Assembly: GCA_028282195.1 (NCBI GenBank) | Contig: JANQII010000218.1 | Coordinates: 1-53,511 of the forward strand | Origin: Prolixibacteraceae bacterium | GTDB lineage: Bacteria > Bacteroidota > Bacteroidia > Bacteroidales > Prolixibacteraceae | Direction: 5' to 3' | DNA: 53,511 nucleotides | Shown: in pieces, positions 24,439 to 33,000 of the stretch | Position numbering within the stretch: position 1 is the stretch's first letter | Layout of the letters: every line of letters starts with the position of its first letter | The notes under the pieces: model-generated | The model's input: the letters and a program-made list of their open reading frames with translations, nothing else | Database searches by the model: none | Told to the model about the DNA's origin: nothing | Program-made: the position numbers and the translations under genes

Positions 24439-25698
24439 ATGGACAGAAGAGATGTTGAAATAATGGCTCCGGTTGGTTCGTATGAATCACTTGCAGCAGC
24501 TATTCAGGGAGGGGCCGGATCAGTATATTTTGGGGTAGAGCAGTTAAACATGCGTGCACGCTCATCCAATAACTTCACCCTTGAAGATTTAAAGAATATT
24601 GCTGAAAAAGCACATTCACATGGAGTGAAAACATATCTAACTGTTAATACGGTTATTTTTGACAATGAGATTGAGCAACTTCAACAGATTATTGATGCTG
24701 TGAAGGAGGCAGGGATTTCAGCAATTATTGCCAGCGATATTTCAGCAATAAGCTATGCACGTTCAATCGGCGTTGAAGTCCACATTTCAACCCAGGTAAA
24801 TATTACCAATATTGAAGCAGTAAAGTTTTACGCGCAATTTGCTGATGTGGTGGTTCTTGCCCGGGAAATGAACATTGGACGGGTTTGGGAAATAAGTAAA
24901 CAAATCAAAGAACAAAATATTACCGGGCCAAATGGCGAACTGGTTCGTTTGGAAATGTTTGTGCACGGCGCGCTTTGCATGGCTGTTTCCGGGAAATGTT
25001 ATTTGAGTTTGCATGAAATGAACTCATCGGCAAATCGTGGAAGTTGTATGCAAACTTGCAGACGTTCGTATACAGTTACCGATAACGAGACGGGAGCAGA
25101 GCTGGAAATTGAAAATGAATACATCATGTCCCCAAAAGATTTGAAAACAATTCATTTTCTAAACAAGCTGCTTGATGCCGGCATATCAGTTCTGAAAATT
25201 GAAGGACGTGCCCGTTCCCCGGAATATGTAAAAACTGTTTCGACTTGTTACCGTGAAGCAGTTGATGCTTATTTTGATGGTGAGTTTACCAATGAAAAAA
25301 TTGCCGATTGGGATGAACGTTTAAAAACAGTATTCAATCGTGGCTTTTGGGATGGCTATTATCTTGGGCAACGACTGGGGGAATGGAGCAAAAACTACGG
25401 GTCACTCGCAACTGAGCGGAAGCTTTACATTGGAAAAGGCATGAATTATTTCTCGAAACTGAAAGTTGCTGAATTTAAAATGGAATCCGGTACTTTAAAA
25501 GTTGGGGATAAAATATTGGTAACAGGCCCAACAACTGGGGTGGTTGAAGCCAAAGTAGAAGAAATACGAGTTGATTTAAAGCCTGTTGAAGAAACAAAAA
25601 AAGGCGAATTTTTCTCCATGCAGCTGGATGAAAAGATCAGGCGATCGGACAAGCTTTATAAAATTGTTGGAGCCGATGAGGTTCACCAGCGAAAGTAA
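24439..25698 (+). CDS. Peptidase U32 family protein (TrhP/RlhA-like)
   Basis: A 419-residue member of the U32 family, long called collagenase-like. Better-studied bacterial members act on RNA: TrhP in tRNA uridine hydroxylation, RlhA in 23S rRNA hydroxylation. The TIM-barrel-like N-terminal part begins MAPVGSYESLAAAIQGGA. Four cysteines at residues 180, 187, 203 and 207 (HGALCMAVSGKC ... GSCMQTC) match the family pattern thought to bind a cluster. A C-terminal beta-barrel-like domain covers about residues 325-419. It is a single gene with its own promoter. Which RNA-modification branch it belongs to cannot be told without comparison. Confidence 0.85.
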   Translation: MDRRDVEIMAPVGSYESLAAAIQGGAGSVYFGVEQLNMRARSSNNFTLEDLKNIAEKAHSHGVKTYLTVNTVIFDNEIEQLQQIIDAVKEAGISAIIASDISAISYARSIGVEVHISTQVNITNIEAVKFYAQFADVVVLAREMNIGRVWEISKQIKEQNITGPNGELVRLEMFVHGALCMAVSGKCYLSLHEMNSSANRGSCMQTCRRSYTVTDNETGAELEIENEYIMSPKDLKTIHFLNKLLDAGISVLKIEGRARSPEYVKTVSTCYREAVDAYFDGEFTNEKIADWDERLKTVFNRGFWDGYYLGQRLGEWSKNYGSLATERKLYIGKGMNYFSKLKVAEFKMESGTLKVGDKILVTGPTTGVVEAKVEEIRVDLKPVEETKKGEFFSMQLDEKIRRSDKLYKIVGADEVHQRK

Positions 25699-25977
25699 AA
25701 AGTATTGAAAACTAAAATATTAACTAAAATGATTATTGTGTGGTTAACCCTAAAGTCTGTAAAATGGTCATTCAATAATCAATAGTAGTCATTATTAAAA
25801 ACAACCAATGACCATGTAATGACGTCAAAATGACAATGAATGATTTCGGATCACCAATGGAAGTTTTACCTAAATATGTCATTGGGAAATTAATCGGATA
25901 CCGATACTAAAAAAATGAATTAATTTATATTTATTCCAGATATTCTTCGTTGTATTTTTGGGTAAAAACATAGTTTT

Positions 25978-28722
25978 ATGCGCAAAACAATTTTTCTTGT
26001 AATTTTTGTAATCGTTGTGATTATTGGTGGTGTTGGGTATTATTTTACCAATCAAACCAAAAGTTATTCCGAAAACTCTGCGTTTAAGGCTGTGCCTTTA
26101 AATTCACCTTTGGTTATTGAAATTCCTTCAATACAAAATTTTAATGCTGAACTGTTAAAGAAATCGCCATTAGCTGATGAGTTAAAATCAATTAATGCCA
26201 TTTCTTCATTGTTTCACGAGATCAATTCCATAGAAAAATTGTTTGCTGAAAATATTTCGGCAAAAAAGGTTTTTCAAAGTAAACCGGCTGTTATCGCTTT
26301 TAATTTTGCAGGAAAAGATGAAATAGGATCTTTGATAGCTGTCAGCTTGAATGATCGTTCTGAAAAAACCCAGATAATCAGTTTAATTAATGGTTTCCCT
26401 GGAGGTAAATTGAATAGAAGAACGTATGATGGCGAAGATATTTACAAGTGGGTCAGTAATCAGGAAGAATATCATTTTGCAATAAAGAATGGTATATTTT
26501 TATTTAGCCGGTATGCTTTATTTGTAGAAGGGGCCACACGCCAAATTTCTACCGATAACCTTTTGGATCAAAAGCAATTTGAAAACTTATACAATACTGT
26601 TGGGTCGAATTCTGATTTTAATGTTTATATCAACCATCGAAAATTTCCACGGCTGGTTCAGCGGGCCATTCCCCGTAATTTTCACAAACTGGTCAGTTCT
26701 TTTGGGGACTTTGCAGACTGGACCGAGTTGGATGTGACTATTGATGAGACTTCGCTGCTTATGGGAGGCTTTAGTTTTTCAAATGACTCCAATGTAAATT
26801 ATCTGAATATCTTTCGTCGTCAGGAAGCAGGTCGTTCCGGTATGGAAGACATGATTTCAGCCAATTCAAGTTTCTTTATCAATTTAAACCTGAGCGAGCT
26901 TGATCTTTTCTTTGAAGACTATGAAGAGTTTCTTAAAAAGCAGGGCAATTTTTATAATCGCGAGACAAACCTTAAAAAGATCGAACGCTACAGCAAAGCA
27001 AGTTTTACAAAGTTATTTGCTGAAATTGCAGACGAAAATTTTGCTGTTGTTTTTGGAAACGTAACTAAAAATAATCCAACAAGTAATCGTTTCTTTATTG
27101 CAGGGGTTAAAAGCCAATCGCAGGCGAGGGAGAAGCTGTTAAAAACACTTGATAATTATGCAAAAGCGAACAAAAAAAGCCTGAGTGATACTAAAAGCTC
27201 TTATCAAATCCAAAATGAAAAAGAGTTTGTGATTTACCCCTTTCCTTTTTCGAACCTGCCTGAATTGCTTTTTGGGAAAGCTTTTTCGGGAGTGGAGAGC
27301 AATTACCTTTGCTTTTATGAGAACTATCTTTTGTTTGCAGATAATCTTTCTTCATTAAAAGAATATATCCACGATTTGGTTTTGAATGAAACCATTCGAA
27401 AAGATATTTACTACCAGAAATTTAGTCAACAGCTAGCTTCAAAATCAAGTTTTAGTTTGTACTTAAATTTCTCAAAAGGCTTTTATCTGAAAAATCATTA
27501 TCTGACTGAAAAGTTCTCGGAGGTGATTGATAACAATGAAGAATCAGCCAGGAAATTTTATGCTTTAGGGTGGCAATTTTCTTTAAACTCAGGGCAATTT
27601 TTAAATAACCTTTATCTTCAGTATGATCCTATATTAAAAGAAGAACCTCAAACCATTTGGCAAAGCAAACTTGAAGGGAATGTGGCCATCAAGCCACAAT
27701 TGGTTAATAACCATCGAGACCCTAAAAATAAGGAAGTCGTTATTCAGGATGATAAAAACAACCTTTATCTGATCAATAAGGAAGGAGTTGCACTCTGGAA
27801 AGTACAGTTGCCAGGTAAAATCATGAGCGAAATTTATCAGGTAGATTATTACAAAAATGGTAAGCTTCAATACTTATTCAATACAAAGAATCAACTTCAT
27901 TTAATGGATAGAAATGGCAATAATGTTGCTCGTTTCCCAATTAAATTCCGATCTCCTGCAACTAATGGCGTTGCTGTTTTTGATTACGATAACAACCGAA
28001 ACTATCGTTTCTTTATTGCATGTGAAAACAAAAAAGTTTATGCATACAGCAAGGAAGGGAAAATAGTCAGTGGATGGAAATTTAAAGGAACAGATCGGGT
28101 AGTTAAGCATCCGGTAAAGCATTTTAGGGTAAGTAATAAAGATTATATCGTTTGTTCCGACGAGTATAAAACTTACATTTTAGATAGGCGTGGAAGTGTT
28201 CGGGTAAAAACTTCAAACAATTTTGAGCATTCGCAAAACGATGTTTATCTGGTGAAAGGCGGGACTCCGGCTTTAGCCACAACAGATAACAAAGGATTAA
28301 TCCACCTTCAGTATTTTAATGGTTCTGGTAAAACCCTTGATGTTGGCAGTTTTAGTAATCAGCATCATTTTACAACTGGCGATTTAAATGGGGATGGTCG
28401 GACTGACTTTGTTTTTGCTGATGGGAAAGAATTACAGGTTTTTTCTTCGGCAGGTAAAAAAATATTGGAACGAAGTTTTAAAAGTACCATTACGAATTGC
28501 CCCAACATTTATACATTCTCTGGTACCGACCGAAAAATTGGTGTGGTTTGCAGCAATGAAAACCGGGTTTATCTTATCAACTCAAATGGTACTATTTATG
28601 ATGGCTTTCCGCTACATGGCAATACCGATTTTAGCATTGGCTATTTTACCAGATCCAATCCATTCTTTAACCTGGTTGTTGGAAACGAAGACAATAGTTT
28701 CTTTAATTATAAGGTGCAGTAG
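25978..28722 (+). CDS. Membrane-anchored DUF3352-like protein with C-terminal propeller
   Basis: A 914-residue protein of unproven function. Residues 3-24 form a transmembrane anchor or uncleaved signal (IFLVIFVIVVIIGGVGYYF), so the bulk is probably periplasmic. Residues about 35-540 resemble DUF3352-type proteins (SAFKAVPLNSPLVIEIPS and repeated FFINLNLSELDLFFED-like strands). From about residue 555 the sequence becomes short repeated beta-blades (VVIQDDKNNLYLINKEG, QLHLMDRNGNNVARFP, KVYAYSKEGKIVSGW), ending with an FG-GAP/VCBS-like DLNGDGRTDFVFA. This suggests a PQQ-like beta-propeller fused behind the DUF. A weak promoter (TATTTTTG at 25953-25960) lies upstream. The family call rests on pattern only. 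Confidence 0.65.
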   Translation: MRKTIFLVIFVIVVIIGGVGYYFTNQTKSYSENSAFKAVPLNSPLVIEIPSIQNFNAELLKKSPLADELKSINAISSLFHEINSIEKLFAENISAKKVFQSKPAVIAFNFAGKDEIGSLIAVSLNDRSEKTQIISLINGFPGGKLNRRTYDGEDIYKWVSNQEEYHFAIKNGIFLFSRYALFVEGATRQISTDNLLDQKQFENLYNTVGSNSDFNVYINHRKFPRLVQRAIPRNFHKLVSSFGDFADWTELDVTIDETSLLMGGFSFSNDSNVNYLNIFRRQEAGRSGMEDMISANSSFFINLNLSELDLFFEDYEEFLKKQGNFYNRETNLKKIERYSKASFTKLFAEIADENFAVVFGNVTKNNPTSNRFFIAGVKSQSQAREKLLKTLDNYAKANKKSLSDTKSSYQIQNEKEFVIYPFPFSNLPELLFGKAFSGVESNYLCFYENYLLFADNLSSLKEYIHDLVLNETIRKDIYYQKFSQQLASKSSFSLYLNFSKGFYLKNHYLTEKFSEVIDNNEESARKFYALGWQFSLNSGQFLNNLYLQYDPILKEEPQTIWQSKLEGNVAIKPQLVNNHRDPKNKEVVIQDDKNNLYLINKEGVALWKVQLPGKIMSEIYQVDYYKNGKLQYLFNTKNQLHLMDRNGNNVARFPIKFRSPATNGVAVFDYDNNRNYRFFIACENKKVYAYSKEGKIVSGWKFKGTDRVVKHPVKHFRVSNKDYIVCSDEYKTYILDRRGSVRVKTSNNFEHSQNDVYLVKGGTPALATTDNKGLIHLQYFNGSGKTLDVGSFSNQHHFTTGDLNGDGRTDFVFADGKELQVFSSAGKKILERSFKSTITNCPNIYTFSGTDRKIGVVCSNENRVYLINSNGTIYDGFPLHGNTDFSIGYFTRSNPFFNLVVGNEDNSFFNYKVQ

Positions 28723-28732
28723 TTTTTGAGAA

Positions 28733-29278
28733 CTAATTTTCTTTGTTGGTTTTAAATCCGATTTTCTTTCTTGGTTCTGGGTTATCCTGTTTTTCAATCA
28801 ATTCGTCCAGATAGTTAAAAAGTAGCTCAATGTTTTTGTCCTGATTTTTCAGTTTCTTTTTTATTTCTTCGATTTCGAGTTTTAAGCTTAGATTATCAGC
28901 TAGAGATTGCCTGATTTTCGAGAATATTCGCATTATCTGGATATTAACTTTAATTGCCAATTTACTGCTTAAAACACTTGACAACATTAAAACTCCATGT
29001 TCAGTAAATACGTATGGTGGTTTTCGACGTCCACCCCAAGTTGATGTCGCAAATTGCGATTTCAAGTTCTTAAATTCGACTTCGGATAATTGAAACATAA
29101 AATCGTCAGGAAATCTTTCAATATTTCTTTTTACTTGTTCATTCAAACGACGGGTTTCAACTCCATAAAGTTCTGCTAAGTCACGATCAAGCATAACTTT
29201 TTCTCCTCGGATAAGATAGATTTTGCTGGTGATTATTTCATCAGCCAGCAGAATATCTTTGTTATTTTCTTTAACCAT
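28733..29278 (-). CDS. ORF6N domain-containing DNA-binding protein
   Basis: A 181-residue protein with the ORF6N domain at about residues 8-95: IYLIRGEKVMLDRDLAELYGVETRRLNEQVKRN, FPDDFMFQLSEVEF and the KPPYVFTEHGVLMLSSVL segment. Related domains occur in phage antirepressors and in many chromosomal genes of Bacteroidota; the job of the chromosomal ones is unknown. The C-terminal part (about 125-165) is a charged coiled coil (LSLKLEIEEIKKKLKNQDKNI). It converges on the DUF3352-like gene, with only 10 bp between the stop codons. A decayed partial copy lies 56 bp upstream. Confidence 0.85.
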   Translation of the reverse strand: MVKENNKDILLADEIITSKIYLIRGEKVMLDRDLAELYGVETRRLNEQVKRNIERFPDDFMFQLSEVEFKNLKSQFATSTWGGRRKPPYVFTEHGVLMLSSVLSSKLAIKVNIQIMRIFSKIRQSLADNLSLKLEIEEIKKKLKNQDKNIELLFNYLDELIEKQDNPEPRKKIGFKTNKEN

Positions 29279-29334
29279 AGGGTGGGACTTTAGTTTAAAC
29301 GAAAATAATAAATTTTTTATTATTTATTTAATCG

Positions 29335-29523
29335 TCAGATCGGATAACATATCCGCACTAGCATTTCCCAAATTTTTGTAAAAACAATCATGATTTGAAT
29401 ATTTACTTTTATCGCTTTTTTGCTTCTCAAAACACTCGGGAGCATTTCAACTCCTTGTTCGGTAAATGCATATGGTAGTTTTCTGGTTCCACCCCAACCT
29501 GATGTTACAATTTGTGATTTCAA
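29335..29523 (-). pseudogene. Remnant of a second ORF6N gene
   Basis: This 62-residue frame matches the middle of the ORF6N protein next to it: [24 protein letters not shown] against KSQFATSTWGGRRKPPYVFTEHGV, then IKVNIQIM in both. The N-terminal third is missing, and the match ends at the FTKI segment. After that the next frame ([15 protein letters not shown]) looks more like a continuation, so a frameshift near 29375 is likely. It is a degenerate tandem duplicate and not expected to be functional. Confidence 0.75.
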
Positions 29524-30025
29524 GCTGTAAATTTATTTTTTAGTTAATGGTTAAAACCTCCGAAACCAGTTCGGAGCAGGCTCTGCAAACTTGCCTGACG
29601 GCAGTCAGGTTTCATTGCCCCCGAGTTTTCGGGGTTAGTTTCTATAAACATTATATGTGCAGGAATAAGGAAGCTTGAAGTTGGAAGTGTGATGACTCAA
29701 ATACTTCCAGCTTCCAACACGATGTTCAAAAAGCTCACGAATTTCCTGTTTGCCGAACAGGCAGGCATTCGTTAATCAAACCTATGTATTTTCAATGCAT
29801 AGTGGTTTAGTCTTATTATACTCTTTCAACGGGGGCTATTGTTCTTGATAATACCCATATTACCACTATTTTCTGTATAATTAATACATCCTAAATGGGT
29901 ATAATCACCCAATTAAGATCTTTTTATCCCAAAAGAGCACTCAACAAAAAACCTTTTAAAGTTTTTCATTGTTAATAAATGTTAAAAAGGTCGAGAATGG
30001 CTGATTACTAACTAAAACAATTACT
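29524..30025. other. Palindrome-rich intergenic region
   Basis: 502 bp without a supported gene. It holds several inverted repeats: CCTGAC/GTCAGG (29594-29609), CCCCGA/TCGGGG (29619-29634), GTTGGAAG/CTTCCAAC (29680-29687, 29711-29718), CCTGTT/AACAGG (29745-29761), CTATGTATT/AATGCATAG (29782-29802) and ATACCCAT/ATGGGTAT (29851-29858, 29895-29902). The last pair extends imperfectly outward and could be an operator for the large secreted-protein gene starting at 30026. No convincing -33/-7 pair was found there. Confidence 0.6.
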
Positions 30026-33000
30026 ATGGAGAAGCTGAAAGGGTTCAAATTAAATGTTCAATTCACCCCATTTTATCTACTGCATAAAAAAATAAGTTTA
30101 AAAATTTTATCACTGCTTTTGATTTTTACAATGAGCAGTGCTTTTGTATTTGCTCAAACCAATCCGAACGAAGCGGAATGGAATGGTTATGGGTATTCTT
30201 TAAAAAAAGTAGTAAGTAATCTTTCTATACAAAGTGGAGTAAATTTTAGTTATACGATAATTTTTACAGCACCGGCAGGTGTGTCTTCGGTGACTATTGA
30301 AGACATTGTTCCTGGATCGCTTGATATTGTTTCGGTACCTGCTCCTTCAGCAGTAAATGGAGTTACCCCCAATGTAACAATAAGTGGACAAACTGTAACT
30401 TACACGTTGACGTCCTTACCTTCAGGTGTTGCACATTCGGGTTCGTTTACTATCGTGGTTAAATTCCCCGAGGGCACAACCTGCGACGGGGAAACAGCCA
30501 GAAACAGGGCCGGGATCCTGGTCAATGACAAATGGGAGTACACGCCATATGTTTCTACTGTTGCTCAAACAACTGATCCCTGGAAAGTATCAAAAGCAAT
30601 TTTATCAGGAGCAGTTGTAAACCCGTCAGGAGGTAGTTGTGGTTATTTAATGAATGAAGGTGATACCGTGAAATATCGGCTTTCAGTTTTAAAAAATAGT
30701 CCATATTGGGGAAATGTAATCGGTCAGCAAAATATGACTTCTGCGATGGTAACAGATGTATTGCCTGCAGGAGCTGTAATGACGGGGAGTGCGGCAAATG
30801 TTGGTTCGGCTTCTCAAAGTGGAAGTACAATTACATGGAACATTGGAAATTTAAATGCTGCAATACCTTATGCATATTATTACTGTGATATTGAGGTTTA
30901 TTATCCGGCTACTTCTTTCCCTAATGGCTCTACCATTAATAACGATGCTACTTTAACCGGAACGACCTGCGGACAACAAGCTACACATAACAGTAATCAA
31001 ACCTGTATTGAAGTTGCCAATATCGTGCAAAACCCATCAGGTTATTTTCAGAAATATATAAGCTTAACAAACAGGGTGCCCGGATGTCAGGGGTATTACA
31101 ATATCGTATTCTGTAATAATGGGAATGTGCCATTAAGTGCCTTCAATATTGATGATGTTATTCCTTCTGGAATTACTGTAAATCAGGTTAAAGTTTATGG
31201 AGGGGATGCAACCACCACGATGGCTTTATCGGCAAATAGTGGGGCAAATGTTATTTCATCTTCAATAAGTACAAGTTTCTTTGATTCCGGCTTATTAACG
31301 TTCACAGTTAACGATTTACAGTTACAAATGACAGGTTCATTACCTGTTGGTGATTGCATTAATCTTTTAATATATTTTGAAGTTAACCCAAACCCAACCG
31401 GAACAGTTATTACAAACTGTGCTGATTTTGATGGGCTTTCAAACGCACTCTCTTTAGCACAAACCTGTGTATCTTTTACAGTTGAAGAAGGCGAACCTAA
31501 ACCTTGTTTGAATAAAGATATTTGTTCTCCCATGTCAAGTTATGAACCGGGTGATATCGTACGTTTCAGGCTTCGGGTACAGAACATAGGAAGCCAAGAC
31601 CTTATTGGTGGAGTTGTTTCAGATGTCCTGCACACTAACTTTACCTATGTGGGCAATGAGACTTACTATGTAGGTTCAACTTACAATCCTGCTTGTTCGG
31701 CAAGTGGTACTTTGCCTTCAGGAACTTCGGCCTGGGCGGGAGTAACCCCAGGCCACAGCGGGAACAATTTAAGTTGGAACTTACCAGATGTACCGGCTGA
31801 TTGTCAATTATTCTATGTTGGATATTGCAGTTATTATGGAACTTATGGGCTCCCATATTATTTTATTGAATTTGATGCCCAGGTAGATAGTTTTGCACTG
31901 CCGGGAGTAACTCCAAATGAATTTGAGGTTAACGGGGGAAATTTAAGTTCAACAGTGGTTTCAAATGAAGTAAATGTTTTGGTTGTAGCATCATTTGGGC
32001 AGGAAGTTGAGAAACTGGTAAGTGTTGATAATGGAACTAATTATGTCTTAAGCGGGAATGTAGCTCCCGGAGCTAATGCACGTTATCGGCTAAGTTATAA
32101 GAACACTTCGAATGTTCCTGTTGCTTCCATAAAGCTTGTTGATTTGCTTCCGAGAGATGATGGAACAAATGACTGGCTGATTTTAAACAGAACTGCACCT
32201 CGTGGCAGCCAGTTTGATGTAGCTTATGCTGCAAACCATGGTACAAGTCTTATGCCTGCTTCTACAGCTCCTACTCCTGCAATTGATTTTGCAGCGGGAC
32301 AGAATATTTGTTTACCTGCATTTGGGGTTTCTACAGGCTGTACAACAACTTCGTGGACTTCAACTCCTGACCAGAACCTGCGGATGGACTATTCAACCTT
32401 TAGTTTGGCTCCTTCAGTAAAATTGCTTGAAGATTTTGATGTGACGGTTGATGCTTCAGCAAATAATCAGGAAACTGTTTGTAATGATTTTGCAGCACTT
32501 GCAACTGCAGATTTCTTACTGGATGGAACACCTACTTCAGTTGCCCTAACACCAATTGCAGCACCACCGGTTTGCTTAACTGTTGACACAACTATTGTTT
32601 CTGAAAACTGTTGTGATAGTGTTACAGTTTCACAGGTTCAGGGCGATTGCTGTGTACGGCTTTCATCTAAATGTGAAGTTAAATCGATTGAAGTAAATGT
32701 TACCAATGGAACAATAAGCTCCGCAAATTGGAATTGCGGTACGCTGCCTTCAGGCTTTATCGGACAATCAAGCTTTACGTTTACTCCAAATAACTGTGCC
32801 CTGGAGCTTTCAGCGTGTTTTGATCCTGATCAGAATGGACCATTGTCGGTAAGTTTTACAATTACTTTTGCAAATGGGGAAACATGTGAGAAGACAATTG
32901 ACCTGGATTGTGCTCCTACTGATTGTTGTGAGTCGGTAAAAATTGAAAAACAACAAGATGAATGTTGTGCCAGGTTAACAACTGATTGTGAAGTCGAGTC

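Noticed and set aside
25699-25977. Repeated TGACC/GGTCA-like words between the U32 and DUF3352-like genes
   Set aside because: They are short and irregular, do not form a clear stem or repeat unit, and are expected by chance in such a stretch.
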